A stretch of 64,000 nt of DNA from Malachius bipustulatus. Lineage: Eukaryota; Arthropoda; Insecta; Coleoptera; Melyridae. Shown here piece after piece: positions 32,782 through 43,994 of this stretch. The DNA lies in contig OU342630.1 in assembly GCA_910589415.1 (NCBI GenBank), forward strand, positions 6,138,001 to 6,202,000, read 5' to 3'. How positions within the stretch are numbered: the first letter of the stretch is position 1; the number at the start of each line of letters is the position of its first letter. The translations under genes and the position numbers were made by a program. The notes under the pieces are model-generated. The model made no database searches. It was not told where the DNA came from and saw only the letters and a program-made list of their open reading frames with translations.

Positions 32782-33788
32782 CAGGGTGGCAACTTTCAAC
32801 TGGCTCACCATTGGGATCTCCTAAACCACAGGAGACACAGAGTCGGGTAAATTAGAGAAAAGTTTCATACTTTTATTTTTAATAATAATCTGAAAAAATA
32901 TAGGTTATCTTCAGTGGTTGCTGAAATATTCTGAAGAAACTGAAAAATCGAGGTTTCTTATTTTCATCATATCTTTTTTATTATTTAAAATTAATTAATT
33001 ACTATTTGTAAGTAATAATAAGTCATCAAAGGCTATCATCACAAAAATTTTCAAAGCCGACTAGAGTTTTCATACGCAACTGTCGTTTTTCTTATGGTCG
33101 CCAAATTGTTTTTTTTTTTTTTTTGTCGATCGGTATTGAAAAAATCAACTTGACCAAAAAATATTAACATTGTGAAATAAATTTTCAAAAATGTTATTCT
33201 TTTTTCTGAAGACAACTAACATTTATACTACTTTTTATTTACAACTAACTCTTTATACCTATAACTATAGTAAAAATAAAAAAACCGTAAGGCAAGTAAT
33301 ATGACTTAATATATTGACGTAATTCGGTAAAAAATGTTTTTTTTTTTTTGAAAGAAAGAATAAAATTTTTGAACTTTTTTTTAATGTTGGTAATTTTTGG
33401 TTTCCGTGATTTTTTTTTATACCTACCGAACGACATAAAAAACAATATGGCGGCCATAAGAAAAACAAAAGTTAACTATGAAAACTCTAGGATCTAGTCG
33501 GCTTTGAAAATTTTTTAAGTGTTGAATTGATGACTCTTGACGACTTATGCTAATCTACAAAAAATAATTAATTAATTATCAATAATTAATATCAATATGG
33601 GTAAAATAAATGATGGATTTTTCAGTTTTTTTTCAGGATATTTCAGCAACGACTGAAGTTGACCTAAATTTTTATTTCAGATTATTATTGAGCATAGAAT
33701 TGGGCAACTTTTCTCTAATTTAACCGACCCTGTATCTCCTATGGTTTAGATGATTCCAATGGTGAGACAGTTGAAACTGACCATCCTG
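32782..33788. mobile_element. Long-inverted-repeat element (CTTATGGCCGCCATATTG core), complete
   Basis: 1007 bp flanked by TA. Arms of several hundred bases begin CAGGGTGGCAACTTTCAACT at left and end GAAACTGACCATCCTG at right. An inner ACAGGGTCGG-like block lies about 60 bp inside each end. The centre carries ATGGCGGCCATAAGAAAAAC and GATCTAGTCGGCTTTGAAAA. This is the best-preserved copy of the family also at 8608, 36763 and about 46600. Confidence 0.78.
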
Positions 33789-33789
33789 T

Positions 33790-34611
33790 ATATATTATAT
33801 ACACAATGATCATCTGTCGATGTGTTCCCTGGCCTGTGAGCCGCCCTGGTCCCGTCGGTGGCCCCCTAAATAGGAAGCTGCTTGGCGGCCGCTAGTGGAA
33901 TGTCTCTTATCTCTTATTGAGTGGAATCTCACGTCACTGGAATATGTTGTGTGATAAACGGCTACGGAATCATCCACAGACACCGCAAGATAGTTAAAAA
34001 GTTATGCATAATTAGAGCCAAATGCAGAGAATTGTAGATGAAAACGACACATGCTATTTTAAAGAGTACCTCAGTTCAAATAAATAATTGAAAACTTAAT
34101 AACGATGATTCTTCAATAGGTTAAAATTTTAACCTTAAACAAAAAAAAACTTTAAACTAAAATGTAATGTAATAATAATTGAAAAAACAATTTAAATTAA
34201 TTGACCATAGTTTCCATATTTTCGTCACAAAATCCACGAAATTACCATTAAAATTATTAACAAGAAAATAATGGTGAAATAAATTCAGAAGCTTTCTTTA
34301 GGCCTAGAAAGATTGATTGTATTTAATAATTCCTCCCCTCCCCCCTTAACTGTACATTAACAATACAACATACAACCGATCAATTAAAGTGTTGTAAGAG
34401 GTGCCTAATAAACTTGATCAGTAAACTGTTAAATATATAATATTATGTATGTAAATTCTAATATCAAATAACAATGTATAACATAAATGTTTTATGTACA
34501 TTAAAAGCAACTTTTTAAGCCACAAGAACATCAACATCTTCAACACCCTGTGTTATAAAATTTGCCTGATGTATCAAGCCATCTCCTCACAACCTTTCTT
34601 GTCACAGGACA
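33790..34611 (-). other. Probable Mrtf 3' UTR start
   Basis: Directly follows the Mrtf stop codon on the minus strand. It has no repeat signature in its right half. The poly(A) site is not identifiable with confidence; ATTAAA on the minus strand near 34322-34327 is one candidate. Confidence 0.4.
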
Positions 34612-35243
34612 CTACACGCTAAAATCCACCTTGTCCCAAGACAATGTCCCTAGATCCCCTGGCGATTTAAATTCATCCATCCCAAATGGATCAAACGGTT
34701 CCTGTGTCACTCCCAACACTGGATCGTATCCACTCATGTCGGATTCACTACACGGAATGGTGTAGTTGCCATTCCCTTGTCCCGTGTCATCATCACTAGG
34801 TAACAGTGAGTCCAGCCATTCGTCTGTATCCATTGGCTGCACCATATTGTTATTATCACTGTTCTGCTGTTGTTGCACATTGTTTCCGATCTCCATAACC
34901 AGCTGAGTGAAGTCCATATTGTCAATATTATCGAGAGTGTCCAGCAGATCATTGGGGTCTATACCGAGCATAGACTCAGGGGTATTCACATCCATCAAAG
35001 TGGTAGAAGGATTAGTAGGAAATAGAGGAGGTTCAGACAAACGAGAACCCGGAGTACCAGCAGAACCTGGAGTGCTTGGGTCTTGAGCGGCGCTTGGTGG
35101 AAGTTCTCCATTTTTAATTAAAATTTCTAGGACATCATCTACGATCTGGCTCTTGATATGATTCTTTTTGTTCATTTGTTTTGTGGCTTCTTCGTAAAGT
35201 GGAGGCGGCTTTAGATCACTATTGCTACTGCTGTAGTCGGCCA
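34612..35243 (-). CDS. Mrtf: Mrtf last exon: activation domain and stop
   Basis: The exon begins after the acceptor TTTTTCAACAG (split Val codon G/TG) and ends at the stop at 34612. It encodes 210 codons including the stop. It opens VADYSSSNSDLKPPPLYEEA, matching the PP-x-YEEA motif of the family, then SQIVDDVLEILIKNGELPPS, as in the vertebrate region QMDDLLDVLI-x-SGE. The rest is acidic and glutamine/asparagine-rich (DLLDTLDNIDNMDF, MDTDEWLDSLLPSDDD), as expected of a transcriptional activation domain. Sequence continuing leftward is untranslated. Confidence 0.93.
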
Positions 35244-35937
35244 CTGTTGAAAAATAAATGAAAATCAAATTTCTGAAATATTCACTAATGAAAAAACAGT
35301 GAATATAAAAAGAACAATAAATAAAGCGAGAGTGATTAAATGTGAAAACTAATACATGAGAAGGTACAACTGAAAGAAGGCAGAGCATAATAGAAACACT
35401 AAGGTAAATGAAAAAAGGTAGAGTCAAAACAGATTTTCAGTGTGTTTATTACTTTATTGATATCAACTTGAACTAATTTTTATTCACAAAGACTGCGGGA
35501 GATTCTAATAGTGTTTACTCTAGGTAGGAAAGTTGCACAAGAGTAGTTATTTCGCAAAATATTTCAATGTTCAAATTTTTGTTAGTGGAAAAGTCGATAA
35601 TGACAGAGCATTTTGCTAGTTCAATACTCTGTTTATCTTTTTTTTTTTTTTGCAAAAATTTGGTAGTTCACACAAAGTTTCTGTAGGGTGGTAAATAAAA
35701 CAGTCAACAATTTCTGAAGATTTACATCTGATCTAATTTATTTTCAGGATTTCAACAAAAAGAGCATGAAATTGGAACTCGTATCAAAATGATTTTTTAA
35801 TTCTCCGCTTATTATTTCCTTTATTGAGAATAATATTATTATCTCAAAAAATCAAATTTTTGGTCTTGCAAGTGACAATGTTTTAACCTGTAAACCGATT
35901 TCAAAATTTTAGGTCTCAGAACGTATCAGAGAAAATA

Positions 35938-36500
35938 CAGGGTGATCAGTAACTCGCGCACTCCGAATACAGGGCGATATAGAACCCATTAAAATTAAGG
36001 ATATTCTGGAAAAAAAAAATGAATCCAACGGTTGGTTTTCAAGTTACAGAGTTTCTCTCATCCGAGTTTAAAGGTAATTTTTTCAATAACCGTGTTAAAA
36101 ATTAATGAAAAATTCAGTTTACAGTAATGTCTGGAACGGATACCATATAATTCATCAATTTTTTTTCCCCACAAAACCTCTTTACAGAGGAATTGAGAAT
36201 GTAGGAAATTGATACCATTACCTAAATCTGAACGAAATTTGAAGTTTGGCAATCGCCTAAACTCAACTTAGAATATAAAATATTCAAATGCCTTCGTTGC
36301 TATGGAAATAAAAATAATAACAATACCATCTAACCCGAACTTATTCGCATGTTCAGTGCAGTGTTGCCACCTTTTCTTTACAAAAATGGTCATATCTTTG
36401 GAAAAAAAGAACTTACAACACTGCAGTAAGAAAATTTAACACTCTTAAAAGAGAAGTTTACCGCAGCATGCTCCGAGTGCACGAGTTACTGATCACTCGT
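35938..36500. mobile_element. Inverted-repeat element in Mrtf intron 5, CAGGGTGATCAGTAACTCG ends
   Basis: 563 bp, flanked by TA. The left end CAGGGTGATCAGTAACTCGC is mirrored by GCACGAGTTACTGATCACTC at right. The arms are short (about 35 bp) compared with other TA-CAGGG elements here. Confidence 0.7.
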
Positions 36501-36789
36501 TAGAATCGATAATTCACATTTCCGAGATAACATCAAGATAAATAATTAGTATTTAAATGAGTATAAGTATACCTAATTTTTTTGTTTAGATGGATTCCAC
36601 AAAGTCAAAATTCTGGGGGACCGATTGGCAACAAGACTGATTAGGTTGGTTGTGGTGACAGTTGTTACTAGAATAGTCACTAGAATAGTTCCTAAACTAA
36701 TTTAGGTTATATGGATTACTTGAGGTGTCATTTCGTTTCAAAATTCAAAATCCGAAAAACTACAGGGTGCACCATATATCCTTCTCTAT

Positions 36790-37860
36790 GGGTCGTATGC
36801 TAGAAAATATCATTTGGCGTTGTTAACGTAACACCGATGTCAATCTGACGTTGTTGTTAAAATCAATTCGGTATGCTAGAACGAAATATTCATGATTTGA
36901 CACTGCTGTTAAGTAACATCATCGTGTTAAAAATGTAACATGAACAATAGCGGCAACGTTGTATATTCGCTGATCACACTGATTACAGGCTAAGAACAAT
37001 TCACGAGCTAGATCGAAGCCGAACCAAAGTTCAATTTCGTAATTAATCGGCGATCCGAGATGGTCGAGGTTGATTTTGGTTTCGCGTTGTTAGATGTTGG
37101 CTAGTGCCTACTGAACGCATGCGCATGATCTATACTGTTGTGTTGTGTTGTAATAAATAATAACAAACATAAACGTTTCAAAGTAGTAAACATCAAGTAA
37201 GAAAAATAATTTAATTAAATAACATTTCCATCAACCCAGTTTGGTCTGCCCATGGTTAAATGTTTTTTTATTTATTTAATTTTATTCTGAATCTAAATGG
37301 AAAATACACATCAAGCAGGAAAAATAATAAATATTTCCCTATTTACTCCGCCCATGGTAAAGTATGTTCACACATTACGTTATTTTTTTCAATCTAAATG
37401 CGTCCCTGCTATGTTTCTACAGTTACTAGGTACTTTCTGGAAGAAAGATTTTGGAAATTCAACTGAAAAAAAAACTGAAAATATAGTATAAAAATACTAG
37501 GTAGGTACCTATTTGGTTAATTTTCAATTTAGGAACAAGATTGTTTCACTCTGGAATAATACGGGATTTATTAAAAATCTTCCTAAAATTTGACAGCTAA
37601 TAATAATTAATCGATCCATACCCTGTGATTACTGTAACATGGCCATTTAACATTGACATTCAACTGTTCCTGCTCGATTTTTCTTTCTAACATACCAAAT
37701 TGGGTGATTTTAGCTTTAACGCCGTTGTCAATATGAAATTTGACATTGCGATGTTAAAGCATTTAACATGGTCACGTGACCATGTCAAAGTGATTTTTAA
37801 CAACAGTGCCGTTGTTAACAGCGCTGTCAAATGCGAAATTTAGTTTCTAGCATACCACCC
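36790..37860. mobile_element. PIF/Harbinger-like non-autonomous element
   Basis: 1071 bp with ends GGGTCGTATGCTAGAAA and TTTCTAGCATACCACCC. A 3-bp duplication TAT (36787-36789, 37861-37863) is confirmed by comparison with the undisturbed opposite arm of the host element. Three-base duplications and GGG ends fit PIF/Harbinger. Inside both ends are repeats of GTTGTTAACG type. No transposase frame. Confidence 0.65.
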
Positions 37861-37959
37861 TATATGTATTGCTATCCCCTGAACGCTAAGAGATACAGGG
37901 TCGGTTAAATCAGAGAAAAGATGCGCAGTTTTGTGGCCATCTCGAATCTGTCAAGACAT

Positions 37960-39669
37960 AATAATAATAATAATAATAATAACGTTTATTTTCAACAGGT
38001 GACGACACCCAATTACAGAAAATGATAATAACAAAAAGGAAATGTAAAAAAACAATGACCGGCAACAAGCGACCATTGTGTTCCGCGAGTACATGACCCC
38101 CCAGAGAGGGTAGGTAAGTACCTAATTAATTGATAAAATAAGTATAGGTAATTAAATTTAACAACAACAAAATTCATCAGGCGTTGTAAAAGCCGCTGCC
38201 GGCTGCGACACTCAAGATATCACCCTTACTGTCAAAATTTAAGTCACAGTGTTCAGATATATCGTTAAAATAGTGACACATAATAGCAATAGGAGAGCGC
38301 CTCATTATATTTGTCCGACAAGGCGGACAGTACAAATAAGTGTGTTGCCTAGCATTTAACCTCGGGACGACCAAACACAGCTTGCTCAACAACCACGCAC
38401 AATCAACACCGTTGTGTAACAAACCATGCAGTAAGCGTACGACTGCGACAATACGCCTGGCTTCCACAACCCAAAACAGAAACTTTAGGAACTGTCTTTG
38501 GACGGACTCAATGACGGTAATATGCGTTTTATAGATGGGAAACCAGATTATGGACGCATACTCTAGTCTAGATCTAATGAGACAGAAAAATAAACTCTTG
38601 AGGGCACTGATGTCCTTGAAATCTCTACAGTTACGATAGATAAAGCCATACAATTGAAAGGTTTTGGCTGTTGTGTCAAGGATATGACGGGAAAAGTTAA
38701 ACTGACTGTCGAATAGAACCCCCAGGTCTCTGACAGAGTCGGATCTGTTCAGAGTGATACCATGCGCCGAGTAATCGAAGTTTGAGTTATATTTAAATTT
38801 AAGCTATGTTCGTCACACCATGAAGTAAGAGAATTGATATTCTCTTGAAGGGCTATACAGTCGCGTGTGGAGCTAACTCTTGTATACATCTTGAGGTCAT
38901 CAGCATACATCAAGGACTCACATGTCAACCTTAGTGGTAGATCGTTGATGAACAATAAAAATAATAGCGGACCCAAGTTAGAACCCTGTGGCACCCCGGA
39001 AGTAGATATGAATGTAGATGACGTGAAATTTCTATACCTCACAGACTGCCTCCGCTCAAGAAGATAGGACCTGATTAGGGACATAAGGGACGGAGCAAAG
39101 CCGTAAAGGTCCAGTTTCTTCAGTAAGACATAATGATCTAGGCGATCAAAGGCCTTCTGGAAATCGGTGTAAACAACGTCCACCTGATCCTGACCGTCTA
39201 ACGCCTCCGATATGAATTGAGAGAAGGTTGCTAAGTTAGTCGTTGTGGAACGACCCTCCACGAAGCCGTGCTGGGATGGCGATATGAAACTCTTTACGTG
39301 GCCGTATATGCGCCGGTATAAGATGGACTCGAAACATTTAGAAAAGTTGCACAGCAGAGAGATAGGTCGATAATTAGTGATCTCAGTGGCATCTCCCTTC
39401 TTTAACAAAGGAGTAATCCAAGATCTCTTCCATAAAACCGGAAATGTCTGAGTTTTTATTATAAGATTGAAAATAATAGACATGGGTTCAGTGAAAACGC
39501 CCGCACAATCCTTCACCACAAAGCTAGGTACACCGTCCGGGCACGCTGTAAAGGAACCCCGGGCGTGTCTTAAAGAATCCATTATTTCACTTTCGGAGAT
39601 GCCAGAAATAAAAAGAGGCAAGTCACATAAGTTGCTATGTGTCGGGACACGGGAAGGGTCCCGTCCATG
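37960..39669 (-). mobile_element. 5'-truncated non-LTR retrotransposon (LINE), target duplication CAAGACAT
   Basis: Minus-strand insertion with a (TTA)n 3' tail seen as ATAATAAT repeats at 37960-37983. It is flanked by CAAGACAT (37952-37959 and 39670-39677). Contains most of a reverse transcriptase and the C-terminal region. The host element continues intact on both sides. Confidence 0.88.
38177..39669 (-). pseudogene. LINE reverse transcriptase, truncated and frameshifted
   Basis: From 39669 the frame reads through RT motifs: NYRPISLL, FVEGRSTTTNL, VVYTDFQKAFDRLDH (motif A, catalytic Asp), SGVPQGSNLGPLLFLLFIND (motif B), then MYADDLKMY (motif C with the catalytic Asp pair). The frame shifts near 38800. 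It then continues SVRDLGVLFDS and QLYGFIYRNCRDFKDISALK to about 38177, which is the usual C-terminal part of Jockey/CR1-like LINEs. The endonuclease is missing. The catalytic residues survive but the frameshift makes it inactive. Confidence 0.85.
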
Positions 39670-40620
39670 CAAGACATCTGTGACGGCTCCTGAAATATCC
39701 CGAAAAAAACTGAAAAATCGAGATTTCTTATTTTTGCCATATCTGTTTTATTATTGGAGATTAATAAATAATTTTTTGTAGGCTTACATAAATCGTCAAG
39801 AGCTACCCATCTGTCATTACAAAAATTTTCAAGACCAACTAGATCCAAGAGTTTTCACAGTCAACTTTCGTTTTTCTTATGGCCGCCATATTATTTTTTT
39901 ATGATGTTCGATATGAAATAAATAATGGAAACCAAAAATTAATAAACTTCAAATTTTTTTTTTAAATTTTATTCTTTTTTTTTCTAAGAAAAACGTAAAA
40001 AAAATCGTCGAAAAACGTCAACATTTTGTAAAATACGCCGAAATAGTGCTTTACTTATGGTTTTTTAATTTATCCATGAAATTCAGTCTAAAAAGTTGTC
40101 TTTTTTGTAAATAAAAAAAGAAGAATAAAAAATTTTTAAATTTATTTTTTGAATTAAATTTTTGGTTTTTATGATTTTTATACCGAACAACATAAAAAAA
40201 CAATATGGCGGGCATAAGAAAAACAAAAGTTCTAAAAGTTGCCTATGAAAATTCTCGGATCTAGTCGGCTTTGACATTGAAAAGTCAGATGGGTAGTCTT
40301 ATGTAAGCCCACAAAAAATTATTTATTAATCTCCAATATCAAAATTAGAAATCTCGATTTTTCAGTTTTTCGGGATATTTCAGGAACGGTCACAAATATT
40401 TTGTATGTCTTGACTGATTCGAGATGGCCACAAAATTGCGCTTCTTTGGACTTGTTTAACCGACCCTGTATCTGCTAGCGTTAGGAGATAGGAATATAGA
40501 GAAATTTGATTATTTTTATTGAACCTTGTTTCTTAGTTGTTAAATGTTCTTCTTCGTTTTGGGTTTTAGGTTCCTGATATTAAAGTATTATTTTTCAAAA
40601 ATATTTTTATAAAAATGAAA

Positions 40621-40654
40621 CGTTTCGGGACCGATTGGTCTCTTGTTCACTCAT
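40621..40654 (-). ncRNA. Hammerhead-ribozyme-like motif in the Penelope element
   Basis: On the minus strand GTGAACAAGAGACC-AATC-GGTCCCGAAACG forms a stem of about six pairs closed by AATC and followed by GAAAC, the second conserved core of hammerhead ribozymes. The first core reads GTGAACA instead of CTGATGA, so it may be a decayed copy. Penelope elements are known to carry such ribozymes in their terminal repeats. Confidence 0.35.
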
Positions 40655-41036
40655 AAATTGTAAAAAATATGTAAAAACTTAAAAATACTTTTAAAAATCA
40701 TAATTATTATAGTAAAATGTCGCAAATGGTGTGTTTTTTTAAATTTAAATTTTAGAAAAAATATAAATTAATTTTGATCTTGATTTTGACATTTTATGTG
40801 TCTGCTTTTGTTTATTATATTTCATTGTTTATTGTGTCTGTTACGTGTATTTTATTGTATGATAATATGATTTTAAAAGTATTGTTATTGTAATGGTGGT
40901 GAGTAATTGTTAGTTTTCAGTAGTAGGTAGCAGGTTTTTTTTTTGTGTGTGTTTTTGTTAGGAATCAGGTTTTTAGTTCATTTTTTTTTATGTAAATTTT
41001 TAATATTATAATTTCAGAATTATTATTAATTTGTTT

Positions 41037-41372
41037 TTAGGTGTGTGAGGGAGGTATGTTGGATATGATAGTTTGATGGATACGTGATAGATTGTTGATT
41101 TCAGTTCGGTCGTTTACGCTGGTTTGATTACTTTGTATGTGGATCATTTCTAAAATAGTTCTTTTGTATGTGTTTTGTTCTCTGTCTATGATGTCGGTTT
41201 TGTCATAATTGAATTGATGTCCTGTGACTCCTGTGGTTTGTTTATGTTTGTTTAGTGCGGTGTTTGCAGTTTTGGCGTATTTGTGGGCATTGATGCGTTG
41301 TTTTAAGTGTTGTTTTGTTTGACTTATGTATTGTTTTTCACAGTTGTTGCAAGGTATTTTGTATAAAATACT
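41037..41372 (-). pseudogene. Penelope GIY-YIG endonuclease domain, 5'-truncated
   Basis: Minus-strand open frame without a start codon, about 111 codons, ending in TAA at 41037-41039. It reads LYKIPCNNCEKQYISQTKQ followed by LKQRINAHK, the CxxC plus Y-I-x-Q-T and R-x-x-x-H signature of the GIY-YIG nuclease of Penelope-like retroelements. TALNKHKQTTGHxFN-type sequence and a DRExxxxKRxxLEMIHI segment with the metal-binding Glu follow. The nuclease nicks the target DNA. Because the RT is absent and the frame lacks a start, the fragment is inactive. Confidence 0.8.
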
Positions 41373-41761
41373 TTAATATCAGGAACCTAAAACCCAAAAC
41401 GAAGAAGAACATTTAACAATATAGAGAAAGATATATGGTGCACCCTGTATACCTAAAAGCAATTTTTCCATATACAGGGTCCCGATATTCCATGCACATG
41501 GAGCAACCACAGATTACTGAGGTAAAAAAAAAAGTCACTCGGGCCAAACTTATCTCTAAGTCTTTTGAAAATTTTAGTTATTTTCAAATAGCTCAAATAC
41601 CCTCCATTAAAATCGATCGTAATTATTGATAGGGTAGCAGGAACGCTCTTCATGTTTTTTTTTTGTTTGAAAGATACATCGTTTTAGCCCATTTTTGGTC
41701 TCCTACAAAAATCTGTATCTTTCCGAAGTGCTACGTGATAAAATAAATTAGTCGATGATAA

Positions 41762-42029
41762 GGAGACTCGCGTAGCCTAGTGGTTCAGTCCGCTGCCTAC
41801 CGAGCCTAAGGTCGCGAGTTCGGAACTCACCGGCTCGTGTTATTTTTCGGATGCATTTTCGAATGTATGTGAAAAATAAAACAAGCGACCGAAGGTTTAA
41901 ATTTAAAATGGCATACTTGAGGCTGGGTGAATGAGTAATGCTCGAAATCCCGTGTTACCGGAGTGGAGCGACTTTGTCTTACCTACATAGTTAAGACCGA
42001 TGCTCCCTCCTTAAAAAAAAAAAAAAAAA
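41762..42029 (+). mobile_element. tRNA-derived SINE with poly(A) tail
   Basis: 268 bp. The head has box A-like TAGCCTAGTGG and box B-like GGTCGCGAGTTCGGAACTC. The tail is a run of 17 A. It is flanked by a perfect 13-bp duplication TAGTCGATGATAA (41749-41761 and 42030-42042). These are the hallmarks of LINE-mobilised SINE insertion. It sits inside the left arm of the mariner element. Confidence 0.9.
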
Positions 42030-42149
42030 TAGTCGATGATAACTAAATTTTTATTTCATTCTTTTAATTTGAAATCAAATTTTCAATTGTCAGGTGATTA
42101 TTTGATTTAATCTCATAGAAGATACTCGATGTGGGCGCCGGTTTGGACC

Positions 42150-43100
42150 TTACAAATTTCCATCCTGTTCAAAAAATTTATTTGAACTCTTCTTAGAACC
42201 TCGTCGTTTTGCAAACTGTTTACTGCGTTCTGAATTCTCATCCACAAATAAATGTTCGATGTTCTCAATTTCTACCTCATACACTGCACTTTTAATTGCT
42301 TCCGAAAGGAAAAAATCGCATGTGTGAATACTGGCCATTTAAATATTGTCTGACGAGACGTGTAAAATGAGGTGGTGCTCCATCATGCATGAAAAACATA
42401 TCATGCCGTAAATTGAATGGTACGTAATCCAGCAGTTCGGGCAGACTTTCTTGAATAAATTCTAAGTAGTTGTTGCCATTGAGGCGATCCGGCAACCTAA
42501 ATGGACCAATTAAGTGTGTGCCGACAATTCCTATCCATACATTGATTTTAAATTCACGTTGAAAATGCCTGTTTTTCGTTGCACAATTAACATCTGCATA
42601 AACATGTTCATTGTGGATATTTCTTGCACCACGTCATGCGAAACATGACTCGTCTGTAAACAAAATTTTTGTATGGAAGAGTGGATCGGCAACTGTACGT
42701 TCTTGGGCAACTTGTGCAAAATTCATCGAGATCCATTATCAACAGCGAGCAGTTCTTGAACAGGCTGAATGTGATAGGGATGATTGAGTTGTTCTCTGAT
42801 AAATCTATTAACTGTACTTTTTGCAGTCCCAGTCTGATGCTCTATTAGCCGTGTATTGTTCCAGGATTTGCATATACCATTTCAAGAATTGTTTCTTCCG
42901 CAAGGGGTCTGAGAGCTCAACGATGCCGTCCGGCATTTTCTCTTCGGGGGTTGAGCCGTCCTGTTTCGCGAAGGCGTCCCTCAACATCATCAACAAAAGT
43001 CTGACGGTTTAGAATGCGTCGATTTGGAAACTTTCCTTGGTAAACAGGAGCACTCTCGCGACAGTTACCTTGACAAAAGCCTAGTACTAACAACATATCA
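42150..43100 (-). pseudogene. Mariner-family transposase, degraded
   Basis: Several minus-strand frames together follow a DDE transposase of the Tc1/mariner group. First comes an N-terminal helix-turn-helix part (SAPVYQGKFPNRRILNRQTF, then RLRETGRLNPRRENAGR, around 42950-43080). Then come the first catalytic Asp in ILFTDESCF (about 42650-42672), the middle FKINVWIGIVGTHLIGPFRL, and the second catalytic Asp in MFFMHDGAPPHF (about 42370-42405). The C-terminal DFFLSEAIKSAVYEVEIENI follows. The PRSPDL segment with the third catalytic acid is missing, and stops and frameshifts interrupt it. It would once have excised elements with these inverted ends. Confidence 0.78.
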
Positions 43101-43223
43101 GTTTGCTCGTCGTTAGTGTACTAATTACTTTTACAAAGTAGGTAACCTGTCACAATTGACAGTTCAAAGATCTAATAACTCTGCCAAAGAGCTTTTCCTG
43201 ATAACTTTTCCCTTCCAAAAGGA

Positions 43224-43847
43224 TTGTGTTTCTCTCAGTCGGTCAGACTTTTAGGTACCCTGATTGATGACCATTTGTCCTGGCGGGCCCATGTGGATCA
43301 TCTGGCAAAGCAACTGCGCAAGTCATATTTTGCAATTCTTCAACTTAAATCAAGCTTGGGGACTGAATGTTTGCTGAATGTTTATTATGCTCTGGTCTAC
43401 TCTCATCTATCTTTTAATATTGTTGCTTGGGGTAGTAATGCGCATGCCCAAAGAATTTTTATCCTACAGAAAAAAATTATACGTCTTTTATTTGGTCTGA
43501 AACCATTAGAGACATGTAGATATGCTTTTGCAAGCAATAAGATATTGACCTGCTGCTGTATATATATTCTTAAATGCGTTTGTTTTGTACATAAGCATAA
43601 GGACCTGTTCACTGAGGTGTCGTGCGGTCACGCATATTCAACGAGGTTTGGAAACAAAATCTGCTTGCCTATCCACCGCACGACACTTCTTGAGAAATCT
43701 CCTTTGTATATGTGTGCGAAGTTATATAACCGCCTTCCTACGGATATTCTGGCTATAGAGGGAAACTATAATTTATTCAAGGCTAGTGTAAAGAAGTACC
43801 TCAATTCCAGAGTATTTTATAGTACTGCGGAATATTTTAATCGGTAG
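43224..43847 (+). CDS. LINE ORF2 C-terminal fragment
   Basis: An open frame of about 207 codons, with no true start (it opens at an internal TTG in the track frame). It begins SVRLLGTLIDDHLSWRAHVD and LAKQLRKSYFAILQLKSSLG, the thumb and post-RT region that follows the YADD motif in Jockey/CR1/R1-like LINEs. YYALVYSHLSFNIVAWGSNA, a leucine- and cysteine-rich helical region, and FKASVKKYL at the end follow, all usual in this position. No catalytic motif remains because of 5' truncation. The frame is intact, suggesting a fairly young insertion. Confidence 0.78.
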   Translation: MCFSQSVRLLGTLIDDHLSWRAHVDHLAKQLRKSYFAILQLKSSLGTECLLNVYYALVYSHLSFNIVAWGSNAHAQRIFILQKKIIRLLFGLKPLETCRYAFASNKILTCCCIYILKCVCFVHKHKDLFTEVSCGHAYSTRFGNKICLPIHRTTLLEKSPLYMCAKLYNRLPTDILAIEGNYNLFKASVKKYLNSRVFYSTAEYFNR

Positions 43848-43994
43848 ATTATATTTGTCCTGACCATGTTATTAGATCACATATTTGACAAGTGTTGTAA
43901 TGCAATATGAATGTGTGCATAGGCATTTTATTTGTTAAGTTACTGCTGTTTTGTTTTGTTTTGTGATCTTTTTTTGTTTTATTTTAAGTACATA

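Larger units (their letters stand above)
40505..41417 (-). mobile_element. Truncated Penelope-like element, 12-bp target duplication
   Basis: Flanked by AATATAGAGAAA (40493-40504 and 41418-41429). It carries a GIY-YIG endonuclease coding remnant on the minus strand. A roughly 55-bp inverted repeat at its ends (TTCTTCTTCGTTTTGGGTTT and complement) fits the inverted terminal arrangement of Penelope elements. A hammerhead-like motif lies downstream of the stop codon. The reverse transcriptase part is lost by 5' truncation. Confidence 0.75.
36763..41447. mobile_element. Long-inverted-repeat element hosting three later insertions
   Basis: The outer ends CAGGGTGCACCATATATC and GATATATGGTGCACCCTG are flanked by TA (36761-36762, 41448-41449). 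About 60-70 bp inside, both sides carry ATACAGGGTCGGTTAAA-type blocks, and the core has the CCGCCATATT / ATATGGCGG sequence shared with 32782-33788. Without its insertions (36790-37860, 37960-39669, 40505-41417) it would be about 1 kb, like its relatives. Confidence 0.78.

Noticed and set aside
41762..41835. Possible tRNA gene
   Set aside because: It is the head of a SINE with a poly(A) tail and a 13-bp target duplication.
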